DNA from: Paraburkholderia sp. BL10I2N1
Lineage (GTDB): Bacteria; Pseudomonadota; Gammaproteobacteria; Burkholderiales; Burkholderiaceae
Reading direction: 5' to 3'
Length of the DNA: 64,000 bases
NCBI RefSeq assembly: GCF_004361815.1
Contig: NZ_SNWA01000001.1
Coordinates: 372,001 to 436,000, forward strand
Of the stretch, positions 18,386-26,390 are shown one piece after another. Under the pieces are notes generated by a model. The model had not been told where the DNA came from. It saw only the letters and a program-made list of their open reading frames with translations, and did no database searches. The first letter of the stretch is position 1. Each line of letters starts with the position of its first letter. The position numbers and the translations under genes are program-made.

Positions 18386-18927
18386 TCACCGCGTCACATC
18401 TCGATATAGGGACGCTGTCCCGCGTTCCGTGATACAGGTCACAGCTGGCAGGTAGCTGCCGGCTAATATCAAAGACAGTTCGGGGTTGAGCGGCACCGCG
18501 TCGGAGTCGCTGATGTCGGTAAAGTTGACGATGTTCCCAGTTCGCGCCCGTTTGTAGAGCCCCTTCGGGTCGCGCGCTTCGCAGACCGGGAGCGGCGTCG
18601 CAAGATACACCTCGATGATCTGGTCCTTACCGACCGTGAGGCGCGCCATCTCACGATCCATCCGATACGGCGAAATCAGCGCGGCAATAGCGACGGTTCC
18701 GGTGTCGTTCAGCTGCCGGCAGGGTTGCGCCACGCGGCGGATGTTCTCGCTGCGGTCCTGCCGCCAAAAGCTGAGATCGCGACTGAGTTGCTGACGCACG
18801 ACGTCGCCGTCGAGCACCTCGCATGTCACGCCTCGCGCCGCGAACGCATCCGCCAGCGCGTGCGCGAGGTCGTTTTGCCGGCTGCGCTTAAGCCCGTCAG
18901 CCATAAAGTGTAGAGAAAGTCTTTCAT
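18386..18927 (-). pseudogene. cysC: APS kinase (CysC), frameshifted just after the P-loop
   Basis: From the ATG at 18927 the protein starts MKDFLYTLWLTGLSAAGKTT, with the APS-kinase P-loop GLSAAGKT intact. One base appears lost at about 18864-18870. The next frame continues LAHALADAFAARG, LDGDVVRQQLSRDL, SENIRRVAQ, ISPYRMDREMARL, IEVYLATPLPVCEARDPKGL and IVNFTDISD, all CysC motifs. The C-terminus departs from the family after NPELSL. CysC phosphorylates adenylylsulfate in sulfate activation. As written it cannot make an intact enzyme. It directly follows the broken hydrolase gene. Confidence 0.85.
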
Positions 18928-19548
18928 CTACTGCGCTGAAGTGGTGAGGGAGCATGCGGGTGCGGCCGCCAGCAACCCCGGCCAGCGACTGCTCCAGTCG
19001 CTGTCGTGGGCGAGACCCGGGATCGTCAATGCGCGCGCGCATCGCACGCCGGCCGCGTTGACGAAACGCTGCGCGAACGCCGGTGGCACCACGGTGTCGT
19101 CAGCGCCGCTGAAGTGAATCTGCGGAATCGCTGCGACGCGGCTCGCGAAATCGATCGCGTTCTCCGATTGCGGCATGGTCGACACGTCGTGCAGTCGGTT
19201 GACGAACTCGTCGTCAAGACTGCCGGCCACCGTGCGGATTGATGCAACGTCGGTGCGGCGTGCCGCGACCAGCACGGCCAGTGCCCCGCCTCCCGAATAG
19301 CCGACCAGCTCGATGGGTTGGCCCGCCGCGCGCGGCGAACTGCCTCACGGCCTCGTTCATCGACGTCACCACCTCCGGCGCGAAGCGTTTGCCGGTCCAG
19401 TGAGGAACGCCCCAGCGTGGATTCATTGCCATCGGCGTGAACCGACATGGACGGGCGAGACAGACGACGTTCGGCGCAGGATCCGCCGCTGCCAGCGCCG
19501 CGCAAGCGGCCTTTGTCCTATGGAACGGCGCGGTGCTGTCCTTCAGGT
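18928..19548 (-). pseudogene. Alpha/beta hydrolase, frameshifted
   Basis: The 5' part (CLARPCRF...WGVPHWTGKRFAPEVVTSMNEAVRQFAARG) and the 3' part (IELVGYSGGGALAVLVAARR, RVAAIPQIHFSGADDTVVPP, IPGLAHDSDW) are in different frames, joined near 19318-19325. GYSGGG is the nucleophile elbow, GADDTVVPP carries the acid and GLAHDSDW the His, so a serine hydrolase is clear. It ends at the ATG of the cysC pseudogene. The N-terminus has no start codon and is also decayed. Confidence 0.75.
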
Positions 19549-19592
19549 GAGAGCCAGGCGGCCGCGAACGGGATCAACGAATAAAGTTTGCT

Positions 19593-19613
19593 TTAGTCCC
19601 AAAATGGGACTAA
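19593..19613. promoter_or_regulatory. Palindromic operator upstream of higB
   Basis: TTAGTCCCA and TGGGACTAA form perfect 9-bp arms around AAA, ending 9 bp before the higB ATG. HigA antitoxins repress their operons through such inverted repeats. Confidence 0.75.
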
Positions 19614-19622
19614 GCATGGTCC

Positions 19623-19925
19623 ATGCGAATTTTTGCGAAAAAAGTCCTGTTGGCATTCTGCGAGAAGCATCCGGTCGCGCGGCAGTCGCTGCTGGCGTGG
19701 CACGAGGAGGCGGTAAAAGCCGTCTGGATGACGCCTCAGGACATTAAGGCCAGATATTCTGCCGCAAGCTTTGTCGGGCGAAACCGGGTGGTATTCAACA
19801 TCAAGGGAAACGACTGCGGGCTCATTGTGGCGGTCGCTTACCGCATAGGCGTCGTCTGCATCAAATTCGTCGATACTCACGGCGAGTACGACAGGATCGA
19901 TGCTGAAACTATAGAACTGGAGTAA
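19623..19925 (+). CDS. higB: HigB-type mRNA interferase toxin
   Basis: 100 aa. MRIFAKKVLLAFCEKHPVA...SLLAWHEEAVKAVW, ARYSAASFVGRNRVVFNIKGNDCGLIVAV and CIKFVDTHGEYDRID match the full length of ribosome-dependent HigB RNases, including C-terminal basic/His residues. The antitoxin gene starts 5 bp later, the usual toxin-first order. It appears intact while its antitoxin is frameshifted. Confidence 0.9.
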   Translation: MRIFAKKVLLAFCEKHPVARQSLLAWHEEAVKAVWMTPQDIKARYSAASFVGRNRVVFNIKGNDCGLIVAVAYRIGVVCIKFVDTHGEYDRIDAETIELE

Positions 19926-19930
19926 TCAAT

Positions 19931-20298
19931 ATGGAAATCCGCCCGATTCACAACGAACACGATTACAACGAAGCCTTGCAGATCGTATCGGTCCTGGTCG
20001 ACGCCGACCCGGCTCCCGGCACGCCGGAAGGCGACCGGCTCGAAGTCCTCGCCACCTTGGTCGAGCGCTACGAGGCTGAGCATTTCCCGCTCGATCTACC
20101 CGATCCGATCGAAGCGATCAAGTTCCGCATAGAGCACGCATAGAGCAGGCCGGTTTGTCGGCCAGCGATATGCAGCCGTATCTCGGCAATCTGAACAGGG
20201 TCTACGAAGTGCTCAATCGGAAACGCGGGCTGAGCCTTGCCATGATTCGCCGCCTTAATCGCGAGTTGAAAATCCCCGCTGAAGTGCTCATTGCATAG
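19931..20298 (+). pseudogene. higA: HigA antitoxin split by an 11-bp tandem duplication
   Basis: The first frame (19931-20143) gives 70 aa, MEIRPIHNEHDYNEALQIV...IKFRIEHA, and then stops. The sequence CGCATAGAGCA occurs twice in tandem (20126-20136 and 20137-20147). Removing one copy restores IKFRIEQAGLSASDMQPYL...NRVYEVLNRKRGLSLAMIRRLNRELKIPAEVLIA, the helix-turn-helix half of HigA, ending at 20298. As written the antitoxin keeps its N-terminal part but loses the DNA-binding domain. Confidence 0.9.
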
Positions 20299-20333
20299 AG
20301 CAAGAGATCGGAAAAGCGCGAGGAGGCGCATGC

Positions 20334-20457
20334 ATGAAGGTCTTTCTTGACGACGAACGTGCGACTCCTGAAGGCTGGCACCGGGTCTACTGGCCGCCCG
20401 AAGCTATCCGACTGCTGGAAATGGGGAGTGTCGAAGAGATGAGCCTCGACCATGGGC
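20334..20457 (+). pseudogene. Truncated cyclic-phosphate-processing receiver-domain gene
   Basis: MKVFLDDERATPEGWHRVYWPPEAIRLLE...MSLDHG matches the first 40 residues of the small receiver-like proteins (cPRD family) often found next to toxin-antitoxin or defence genes. The match stops abruptly where the 38-bp inverted repeat starts (20456); what follows in frame is unrelated. It is a 5' fragment. Confidence 0.7.
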
Positions 20458-20493
20458 ATGTTGCGCCCGGCGTCGTCTCCGTGCACCAACGCC
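20456..20493 (+). repeat. 38-bp inverted repeat, left copy
   Basis: Perfect reverse complement of 21593-21630. It truncates the receiver-domain gene on the left side of the VapBC block. Confidence 0.95.
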
Positions 20494-20593
20494 CATATCT
20501 ATCGCTTCATCTCTTCATCTCTCGGGTACTTTCGTCCGAATCGTCGCCGATCGCTCGTTGGTGCGGTTCTTCTACCGCTCCAACGTGCTTGTC

Positions 20594-20855
20594 TCACCAG
20601 CCAATCCGGTGTTCGTCCTCCGTCTCCTGATGCCGGCGATCATCGTCGACGTGCAGATAGAGGCTCGCCGTCAGCGTCGCATGGGACAGGTTGTCGCGCA
20701 CGAGCCGAAGGCCCACCTGCTGGTCCTCCATATGCGAACCGGCGCCGTGCCGCAGCCTGTGCTGCCGAGGCCTTTTCCAGCAGGTCGGCTCATCCGGTGG
20801 ATGCTTCGCCTCGTTCGCGCAGCCGGTCGACGGCGCCCGCAAACACATCCACCGC
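20594..20855 (-). pseudogene. C-terminal remnant of a tyrosine integrase/recombinase
   Basis: The 3' frame reads HRLRHGAGSHMEDQQVGLRLVRDNLSHATLTASLYLHVDDDRRHQ, with the HxLRH box, the second His/Asn region (DNLSHATL) and the nucleophile Tyr of phage-type integrases. Upstream coding (VDVFAGAVDRLRERGEASTG) is in another frame and carries a stop. Only the last third survives. Confidence 0.75.
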
Positions 20856-20943
20856 GAACCCAGCGCAGGATTTCGCAGATATGGAGGCAACGACCACTGA
20901 TGGAGGCAACGACCACTGTACTCCTTGACACGGTCCATACATA

Positions 20944-21315
20944 TCAGTGTCCCAGCATTGCGCCCAGCCCGAGTTCGTCGGCGACCTTCTTTAACCGCTT
21001 GTCGCGCGTCCAGACGGTCACACCGGGCTGCAACCGCGCGGACGCGAGCAGCGCGGTATCGACATACCCGATTCCACGATTGAAGAGTTGCTCGCCCTCG
21101 ATGAGATAGAAAACCTCCTCGGGTGTAGCTATGGGGGCGCCCGGGAGATCCAGCAGCGCACCAAGGACGACTTCGCGGTTGCGCAAACTGCCGAGAGAGA
21201 TTTCCCCGATTACGTAGGGGTGGGCGAGCACGCGTTCCCCTGCCAGCAGGCTCACCAGCATCGAGTCAGACGCGTTAATGTGGTCGATCCAGATGGACGT
21301 GTCGACCAGAATCAT
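20944..21315 (-). CDS. vapC: VapC-type PIN-domain toxin
   Basis: 123 aa. MILVDTSIWIDHI gives the first PIN acidic residue, YVIGEISLGSL the second, and YVDTALLASA with WTRDKRL the last ones, so the full quartet is present. PIN toxins cut RNA. The ATG overlaps the VapB stop (ATGA, 21312-21315), so the pair is translationally coupled. It appears intact and lies inside the 38-bp inverted repeats. Confidence 0.92.
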   Translation of the reverse strand: MILVDTSIWIDHINASDSMLVSLLAGERVLAHPYVIGEISLGSLRNREVVLGALLDLPGAPIATPEEVFYLIEGEQLFNRGIGYVDTALLASARLQPGVTVWTRDKRLKKVADELGLGAMLGH

Positions 21316-21509
21316 TCGACATCCTGTCGACGACGCGGGGCTCCCTGAATTCCAGGCTGGCTACCGCCAAGGTTCGCCAGCCGGCGTGCGGCCTCACGTT
21401 GGATAAGGGCTTTGAGCGCTTCACGGACCAGCGCGGTCTTTTCGTCCAGCCCCGTGTAGGCTTGTGCCTTGGCGATCAGTTCGTCGTCCAGGGCAATGGT
21501 AGTACGCAT
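21312..21509 (-). CDS. vapB: VapB-type antitoxin
   Basis: 65 aa from the ATG at 21509. MRTTIALDDELIAKAQAYTG is the ribbon-helix-helix DNA-binding half and ALVREALKALIQREAARRL the following helix; the Pro/Arg-rich tail wraps VapC in known pairs. The longer in-frame extension runs through the inverted repeat and is not coding. Intact. Confidence 0.9.
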   Translation of the reverse strand: MRTTIALDDELIAKAQAYTGLDEKTALVREALKALIQREAARRLANLGGSQPGIQGAPRRRQDVE

Positions 21510-21532
21510 GGATGCCTCCGCAGTTGAGGCTT

Positions 21533-21554
21533 GCATCATAACATCATTTGATGC
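21533..21554. promoter_or_regulatory. Candidate vapBC operator
   Basis: GCATCA (21533-21538) and TGATGC (21549-21554) are inverted arms just upstream of vapB, overlapping a TATGAT-like -10 on the minus strand. Confidence 0.45.
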
Positions 21555-21592
21555 GCAAAAATGTGCCTTTGATCCGGCGGACCGTGGAAGAC

Positions 21593-21630
21593 GGCGTTGG
21601 TGCACGGAGACGACGCCGGGCGCAACATGC
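21593..21630 (-). repeat. 38-bp inverted repeat, right copy
   Basis: Perfect reverse complement of 20456-20493, immediately left of the IS110-type element's leader. Confidence 0.95.
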
Positions 21631-21764
21631 TCCTTACCCCGTGGACTATTCAACGAATGAAAGGGACTTCCCCGTCCCGAGGCTGCGGCGGAAGCCGCGA
21701 ATCGGCATCACAGTGCCATGATGGAGTCTCGAACCTTCATCAACACCAACAAGAGGGGAAGTCC

Positions 21765-22790
21765 ATGCCAATTGTCACCGTCGGAATCGATCTTGCCAAG
21801 AACGTGTTTGCGATTCACGGAGTGGACGCGTCCGGCAAGGCTGTGCTGGTCAAGCCGCGCGTAATGCGCGACCAACTCACAGCGCTCATCGCTCAGTTGC
21901 CGCCTTGCCTCATCGGCATGGAAGCCTGTTCCGGCGCCCATCACTGGGCCCGCGTGTTCCAGCAATATGGCCACACCGTGAAGCTGATGGCGCCTAAGCT
22001 CGTGGCACCCTACCGGATGTCGGGCAAGCGCGGCAAGAACGATGCGGCGGACGCGGCGGCTATCTGTGAGGCAGTGACGCGCCCGAGCATGCGTTTCGTG
22101 CCGCTGAAGGACGAACACCAGCAGGCCACGCTCTGCCTGCATCGGACGCGGCAGGGTTTCGTCGAGGAACGCACTGCGATCTACAACCGCATACGTGGCC
22201 TGCTCTCCGAATTCGGCGTGGTGCTGCCGCAGAGCCCGGAGCGTCTGCGAAGGGAGATCACGGTTCCTCTCGAGGCACTGCCGGGCTGGGCCAGACGCTG
22301 CATCAGCGATCTGCTCGAGCACGCAGGCAACATCGAGGACCGGCTGGCCGAATACGACCGCGCGATCAGCGAAATAGCACGTTACGACGCGCGCAGTCGG
22401 CGGCTCATGCAATTGCGGGGCATCGGCCCGACCACAGCGAGCGCGCTGCTTGCGAGCCTGGGTGTCGGACATGATTTCAGCAACGGTCGTCAGGTGGCTG
22501 CCTGGCTTGGCCTGACGCCGGGACAGCATAGCAGCGGCGGCAAGCAGCGGCTGGGCAGCATCACAAAGGCGGGCGACGCCTATCTGCGCAGTCTGCTGGT
22601 GAACGGTGCACGCGCCGTCCTCGCGAATCTCGGCGAGAAGCAGGACCGCTTCAGCCGCTGGGTGCGAAGCCTCGTGGAGCGCCGCGGCTACTGGCGTGCG
22701 GCTGTGGCGATCGCGGCCAAGAATGCTCGAATGGCATGGGCGGTCCTGAAGTACGGCGACGACTTCAAGCACGACCCGGTCGTCGCGTGA
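21765..22790 (+). CDS. IS110/IS1111-family transposase
   Basis: 341 aa from the ATG at 21765, with AGAGGGGAA before it. The N-terminal RuvC-like DEDD domain shows GIDLAKNVFAIHG, GMEACSGAHHWAR and KNDAADAAAICEA. The C-terminal transposase_20 domain has LRGIGPTTASALLAS and GLTPGQHSSGGKQRLG, whose Ser is the second catalytic residue, then YLRSLLVNGARAVL. These enzymes move DNA with a bridge RNA encoded in the element's non-coding end. The gene looks complete. Confidence 0.95.
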   Translation: MPIVTVGIDLAKNVFAIHGVDASGKAVLVKPRVMRDQLTALIAQLPPCLIGMEACSGAHHWARVFQQYGHTVKLMAPKLVAPYRMSGKRGKNDAADAAAICEAVTRPSMRFVPLKDEHQQATLCLHRTRQGFVEERTAIYNRIRGLLSEFGVVLPQSPERLRREITVPLEALPGWARRCISDLLEHAGNIEDRLAEYDRAISEIARYDARSRRLMQLRGIGPTTASALLASLGVGHDFSNGRQVAAWLGLTPGQHSSGGKQRLGSITKAGDAYLRSLLVNGARAVLANLGEKQDRFSRWVRSLVERRGYWRAAVAIAAKNARMAWAVLKYGDDFKHDPVVA

Positions 22791-23030
22791 CTTCCAGACG
22801 GATTCATCAACCGCACACCAACGAGAAGCAACGTACGATGAGCCAATAAACGATCACTTTGCACTGCCAGCGGTGATGTGAAGCGGGTTGGACCCGCGCG
22901 GGGTATGCCTGATAAGGCTACAGGGATTTCAGTCCCGGTCAGCGAACGAGGCCCTCGCGCGCGTCTTTCATCAGGGTCCGGGCCATTGGCCCAACATGAC
23001 CGGTTGTAGTACAGCAGTCCTTCACCTTCT
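22791..23030 (+). other. Candidate bridge-RNA region of the IS110-type element
   Basis: Non-coding, with several self-complementary stretches (ACCCGCGCGGGGT near 22897-22909, GGGCCATTGGCCC near 22980-22992). In the IS1111 group the bridge RNA lies 3' of the transposase. Structure and limits are not proven. Confidence 0.35.
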
Positions 23031-23074
23031 CACGCGACGCCGGCAAGGCAGCATGGCAACAACAGAAAACCACA

Positions 23075-23569
23075 TTTGTGCTTGCGCTCAATGGGGAAGC
23101 CCTTGTAGTGAGCCTTACAGCGGACGGAGTTCGCGCAAGCGGCGGCCAGCATGCGATCGAGCGTGGCCACACCGATGGCCTGCTTCGGTATGCTGAGCAT
23201 CAGGACGATGAGCCGCAGGCGCGGGCCGATCAACGCCTTGTACCGGCCCATCGCCGTTTCGACGATGGCGCGCCGGCCATAGCCGGTGGCTTTCTGCCAG
23301 CCCGGTCGCCCGTGTGCCTCGATCGCTTCGAGATGGCGATCACGCTGGGTCGGTGGGCCGGTCTCGCAGCTGCGCACCGCCGTCGAGCGTGGCGGAATCA
23401 CGATCTGCGCCGCTGGACTGTGCTGCGCGACCGTCTGGTACGTCGGTGCGCCGTCATAGGCGCCATCGGCGATGACCCGCCCGATCTCGCCCGGGATCTG
23501 ATCGAGCAACGGCGCGATCTGCGACGGATCGTCCCCCTCCTGATCGGTGCGCGTGTGTGCCACGATCAG
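23075..23569 (-). pseudogene. IS5-family transposase, 3' fragment
   Basis: The frame reads TRTDQEGDDPSQIAPLLDQI, RVIADGAYDG (second catalytic Asp), VIPPRST, GPPTQRDRHLEAI, YGRRAIVETAMGRYKALIG (catalytic Glu) and IGVATLDRMLAAACANSVR, matching the last half of an IS5-group DDE transposase. The first half is missing. Confidence 0.85.
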
Positions 23570-23957
23570 CCCTGTTCGCAGTAAACGTTGTAGAAGAAAT
23601 GGCGTTAAAAGTCGCCGGGTCAAGGCCGTTCGCCTCGAGAATGTCAACGAGTGCCGCGTTTAGTGTGGAGGCGGCCTTGGCGAGATTGCCGGTGGGTCCC
23701 GTCAGCTGCAAGATTGGACGCAGTGAGCAGGTCGAGTGAATTACCGCTTGTCGTGACGAGGGCCCCTATGCCCGGGTGGCAGCAGCGTTGCGCGCCCGAT
23801 CCGCGCGAGGCCCAACGACTACTGGCTAACACCCGACGGAAGCGCCCCCCGCTTCCCCTGGTTTCTGTTTCAGCACCTCAGCGCCCAGTATTCCGGCGCC
23901 GGTCCAATTCGGCGAGGTGTTCCCTGACAAAACCCGCCAGATACGCCGCGCCCATCG
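23570..23957. other. Non-coding or decayed stretch
   Basis: The minus strand at 23711-23571 reads MQLTGPTGNLAKAASTLNAALVDILEANGLDPATFNAIS, which looks like the start of a small real protein, then runs into the IS5 remnant. I recognise no family. 23712-23957 shows nothing. Confidence 0.35.
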
Positions 23958-24372
23958 TTACTGCCGCACGGCCGACGCGGCATCCGGCTCGACTGGTGCC
24001 ATAAGCGAGTAGCTTCCGGGTTCGAAGGTCTGAGTCGACTCGCCGTGGGGCGCCCAGTAGTACCGGGTCGCGGACTTCACCACGCGTCGGACGCCCGGCG
24101 CATACCAGTACATACTCGAGAAGGCCAGGCGGTGGTAATAGCGGGTATAGATTACCGTGGCCAGTTCGCCGCGCCCCACCAGTCTGAACGCGAAGAAATC
24201 CCCAGCCTCCGCGTGAACGACCTCCGCACCCTCTACGGATACATGGCCCGTGACCCATCTTGTGAGCCTCCACCCTCGCTTACCGTCTAGCCTGAACCCC
24301 AGCTCATTCCAATCGACATCGGGAATCGCAACGAACCGAGCCTTGGCTCCGATCCCATCACCACCTGATCTC
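23958..24372 (-). pseudogene. Remnant of an uncharacterised periplasmic-type protein
   Basis: An open frame without start codon reads FVAIPDVDWNELGFRLDGKRGWRLTRW, then VSVEGAEVVHAEAGDFFAFRLVGRGEL and VIYTRYYHRLAFSSMYWYAPGVRRVVKSATRYY, ending at a TAA at 23958. The TMYWYAPGVRR-like segment is typical of secreted beta-sandwich proteins of unknown function in Burkholderiales. It is a 3' fragment lying between two IS5 remnants. Confidence 0.5.
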
Positions 24373-24452
24373 CTTCACCATCGTGAGTTTCAAACCGTCC
24401 GTATCAGGTGAAATTGACGCCGCCGCTAACATCCATAGACAGTATCCAGGGC

Positions 24453-24721
24453 GAGGCTGGCATTGAGCTGCTGGGCGAGACGATCGACCTAAACGTGCGG
24501 GCGTGATCAAGGCATCAAGCGTGAAGCACGTGATCGTTGACACCACGGTGATGGAGAAAGCGATCGCGCATCCAGCCGATTCGCGGTTGCTGGAGCGGTG
24601 TCGCGAACATCTGGTGAAGGCTGCGACCCGGCACGGCCTGAAACTGAGGCAGAACTACAACCGCGAGGCGCCGAGTCTGGCGCTGCAGATTGGCCGCTAC
24701 GCTCACGCAAAGCTTCCCTGA
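24453..24721 (+). pseudogene. IS5-family transposase, internal fragment with frameshift
   Basis: EAGIELLGETIDLNVRA, then after a one-base shift near 24500 GVIKASSVKHVIVDTTVMEKAIAHPADSRLLERCREHLVKAA and LQIGRYAHAK match the first catalytic region of IS5 transposases (VIVDTTV...KAIAHPTDSRL). It is a different part of the enzyme from the fragment at 23075-23569, in opposite orientation. Confidence 0.75.
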
Positions 24722-25192
24722 TTTTGCGCATGGTCAACATGACATTCGCCATTCGACACTCCCGACAAAACTGTCGAGCGTGCCACCGTTCACCCGCGTC
24801 AGCGCCACCCTGAAATCCTGTTCGCGATGGCGTGGAAACCCTGTTCTTTTTGCCGTGGAACCGGCCCGCCAATGGGTGCCGTGGAATTCGTGTTCTTTTT
24901 GCCCTGGAATCAATCTCTGTTCACTTTGGCGTGGAATATTCAGTGGCCGCCGGCAAACCCAGGAAGGTTGCTCTCGTTGGCCGCAACGTGCGCCGCTTTG
25001 ATGGTCTGGGCCGACGCAGACGCCGCCGTCGTATGCGCGCGGCCCAGCACCCTTCAGGCAGGGGAAGCGGAATTTGAAGCAGTGCGATCAAAGCCGCGAT
25101 ATCTCCATCACAATCGTGCAGCCTTGCTGTACCAACCATTGGCCGGATTCATTTCGCCTGTGCGAGCGGTGCTGTGCTGGACGGCAGGCCGA
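24722..25192. other. IS21-like end repeats and otherwise empty DNA
   Basis: No gene. TGTTCTTTTTGCC(G/C)TGGAA occurs at about 24843-24861 and 24891-24909, with a degenerate copy (TGTTCACTTTGGCGTGGAA) at about 24918-24936. IS21 elements carry multiple short repeats like this at their ends; no istA or istB is present. Confidence 0.4.
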
Positions 25193-26230
25193 TCAGAACT
25201 GGACGCGCAGCCCCGCGCCCATGCTGCTGCCGGACGGCACGCCCGCGACCTTGTCGTACCGGTAGGCCGCATACAGGTCCGTGCGTTTCGAAAGCGGGTA
25301 GTCGTAACCGAGCGCCGCGGTCATCCAGCGCACATTCGCTCCGGGGGCTTGGCGCCGCCAGGTCCCCGCCCATGACATCAGCACACTGCCTGCTCCCGCA
25401 GGCACGCTCGCGCCAAGCTGACACGTATCATCCTTCACGGGACTGTTGTTTTCGATATGTTCGTACTGGGCATAGAGCTTTGCCAGCGCAAAGCGATATG
25501 CGCCGCCCACAAGATACGCAGTCTGCGCAGTGGCCTGATTCAGGAGGATCGACGTCGTGTGAAGACTCTGAACGGCCGCTGTAGCCGAGAACGGCCCGGC
25601 AAAATACAGCACACTGGCGCTATAGTTGGCCTGCCCCGGGTGGCCCGCGACACCCGCATTGCTGTAGAGCACGCTGCCGGACAGACCACCGAGCTGCGGC
25701 GTCTGGTACAGCAGCGAGTTGTCCAGCGCGGTGTCGCCCTGAACCGGGGCGGCGCCCAGCGCCGAGTCGAGGTAGCTGTGGATCACGATGGGCGAGAAGG
25801 CAAACGAATTGCCAAACGGATTGAACAACAGCGTCGAGACAAACAGTGGCGCGGTATTGCGCCCAACCGTGAGTTTCCCGAAATCCCCTGCCAGGCCCAC
25901 GAACGCATTGCGGCCAAAGAACGACTGACCGGTGAACGAGCCCGATTGGCCGCTGTTGATGCGGAAGAAACCTTCCAGCGTGAAAACGGTCTTGAGTCCG
26001 TGGCCCAGGTCCTCCTGGCCCGACATGCCCCAATACGACGTCGTCATTCCGCCCGAGCCGACCTGCCAGGCGTTGCCACGCGCGCCGGCCGGGTGCAACT
26101 CACCGACAAAGGCGTCGGCCAGACCGTAAAACGCGACGGACGACTGCGCGCGAGCGGCACCGCTGAACACCCACATCGCCAGGCCAAGTGCCCAGATGCA
26201 TCGACTCCCCCACCCGTTTGCCTGCATCAT
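25193..26230 (-). CDS. OmpC-type general porin
   Basis: 345 aa. The signal peptide (WALGLAMWVFSGAARA) is followed by QSSVAFYGLADAFVGEL, the first strand of Burkholderiales porins, many short amphipathic strands and a C-terminal Phe (GAGLRVQF) needed for barrel assembly. Loop 3 contains the usual GRNTAPLF region. It makes a trimeric outer-membrane pore for small solutes. It lies downstream of the DUF1185 and amidase genes on the same strand (153 bp gap), so it may serve the same substrate. Confidence 0.92.
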   Translation of the reverse strand: MMQANGWGSRCIWALGLAMWVFSGAARAQSSVAFYGLADAFVGELHPAGARGNAWQVGSGGMTTSYWGMSGQEDLGHGLKTVFTLEGFFRINSGQSGSFTGQSFFGRNAFVGLAGDFGKLTVGRNTAPLFVSTLLFNPFGNSFAFSPIVIHSYLDSALGAAPVQGDTALDNSLLYQTPQLGGLSGSVLYSNAGVAGHPGQANYSASVLYFAGPFSATAAVQSLHTTSILLNQATAQTAYLVGGAYRFALAKLYAQYEHIENNSPVKDDTCQLGASVPAGAGSVLMSWAGTWRRQAPGANVRWMTAALGYDYPLSKRTDLYAAYRYDKVAGVPSGSSMGAGLRVQF

Positions 26231-26357
26231 GAATCTCCTCTCCTTTTTCTGAATGTTGTTGTCCGCGTCCAGGCTGACATGGCTTGCCCCGCGCTTCGCG
26301 CCGAACGGACCTGAGGTTGCAGCCCTGCGCGCGCTGACGGTGTGCCGGGCGTTCGTC

Positions 26358-26390
26358 CGCGCTACCCTCGCGCTACCCTCGCGCTACCCT
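26358..26390. repeat. 11-bp tandem repeat, three perfect copies
   Basis: CGCGCTACCCT repeats three times head to tail. The stop codon of the DUF1185 gene (26384-26386) lies in the last copy, so the array forms the start of the intergenic region before the porin gene. Confidence 0.95.

Larger units (their letters stand above)
21640..23030 (+). mobile_element. IS110-family (IS1111-group-like) insertion sequence, ends approximate
   Basis: The transposase is flanked by about 125 bp upstream and about 240 bp downstream of non-coding DNA. The long 3' side fits the IS1111 group. I could not define the ends from inverted repeats, so both limits are estimates set by the 38-bp repeat on the left and the IS5 remnant on the right. 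Confidence 0.5.
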
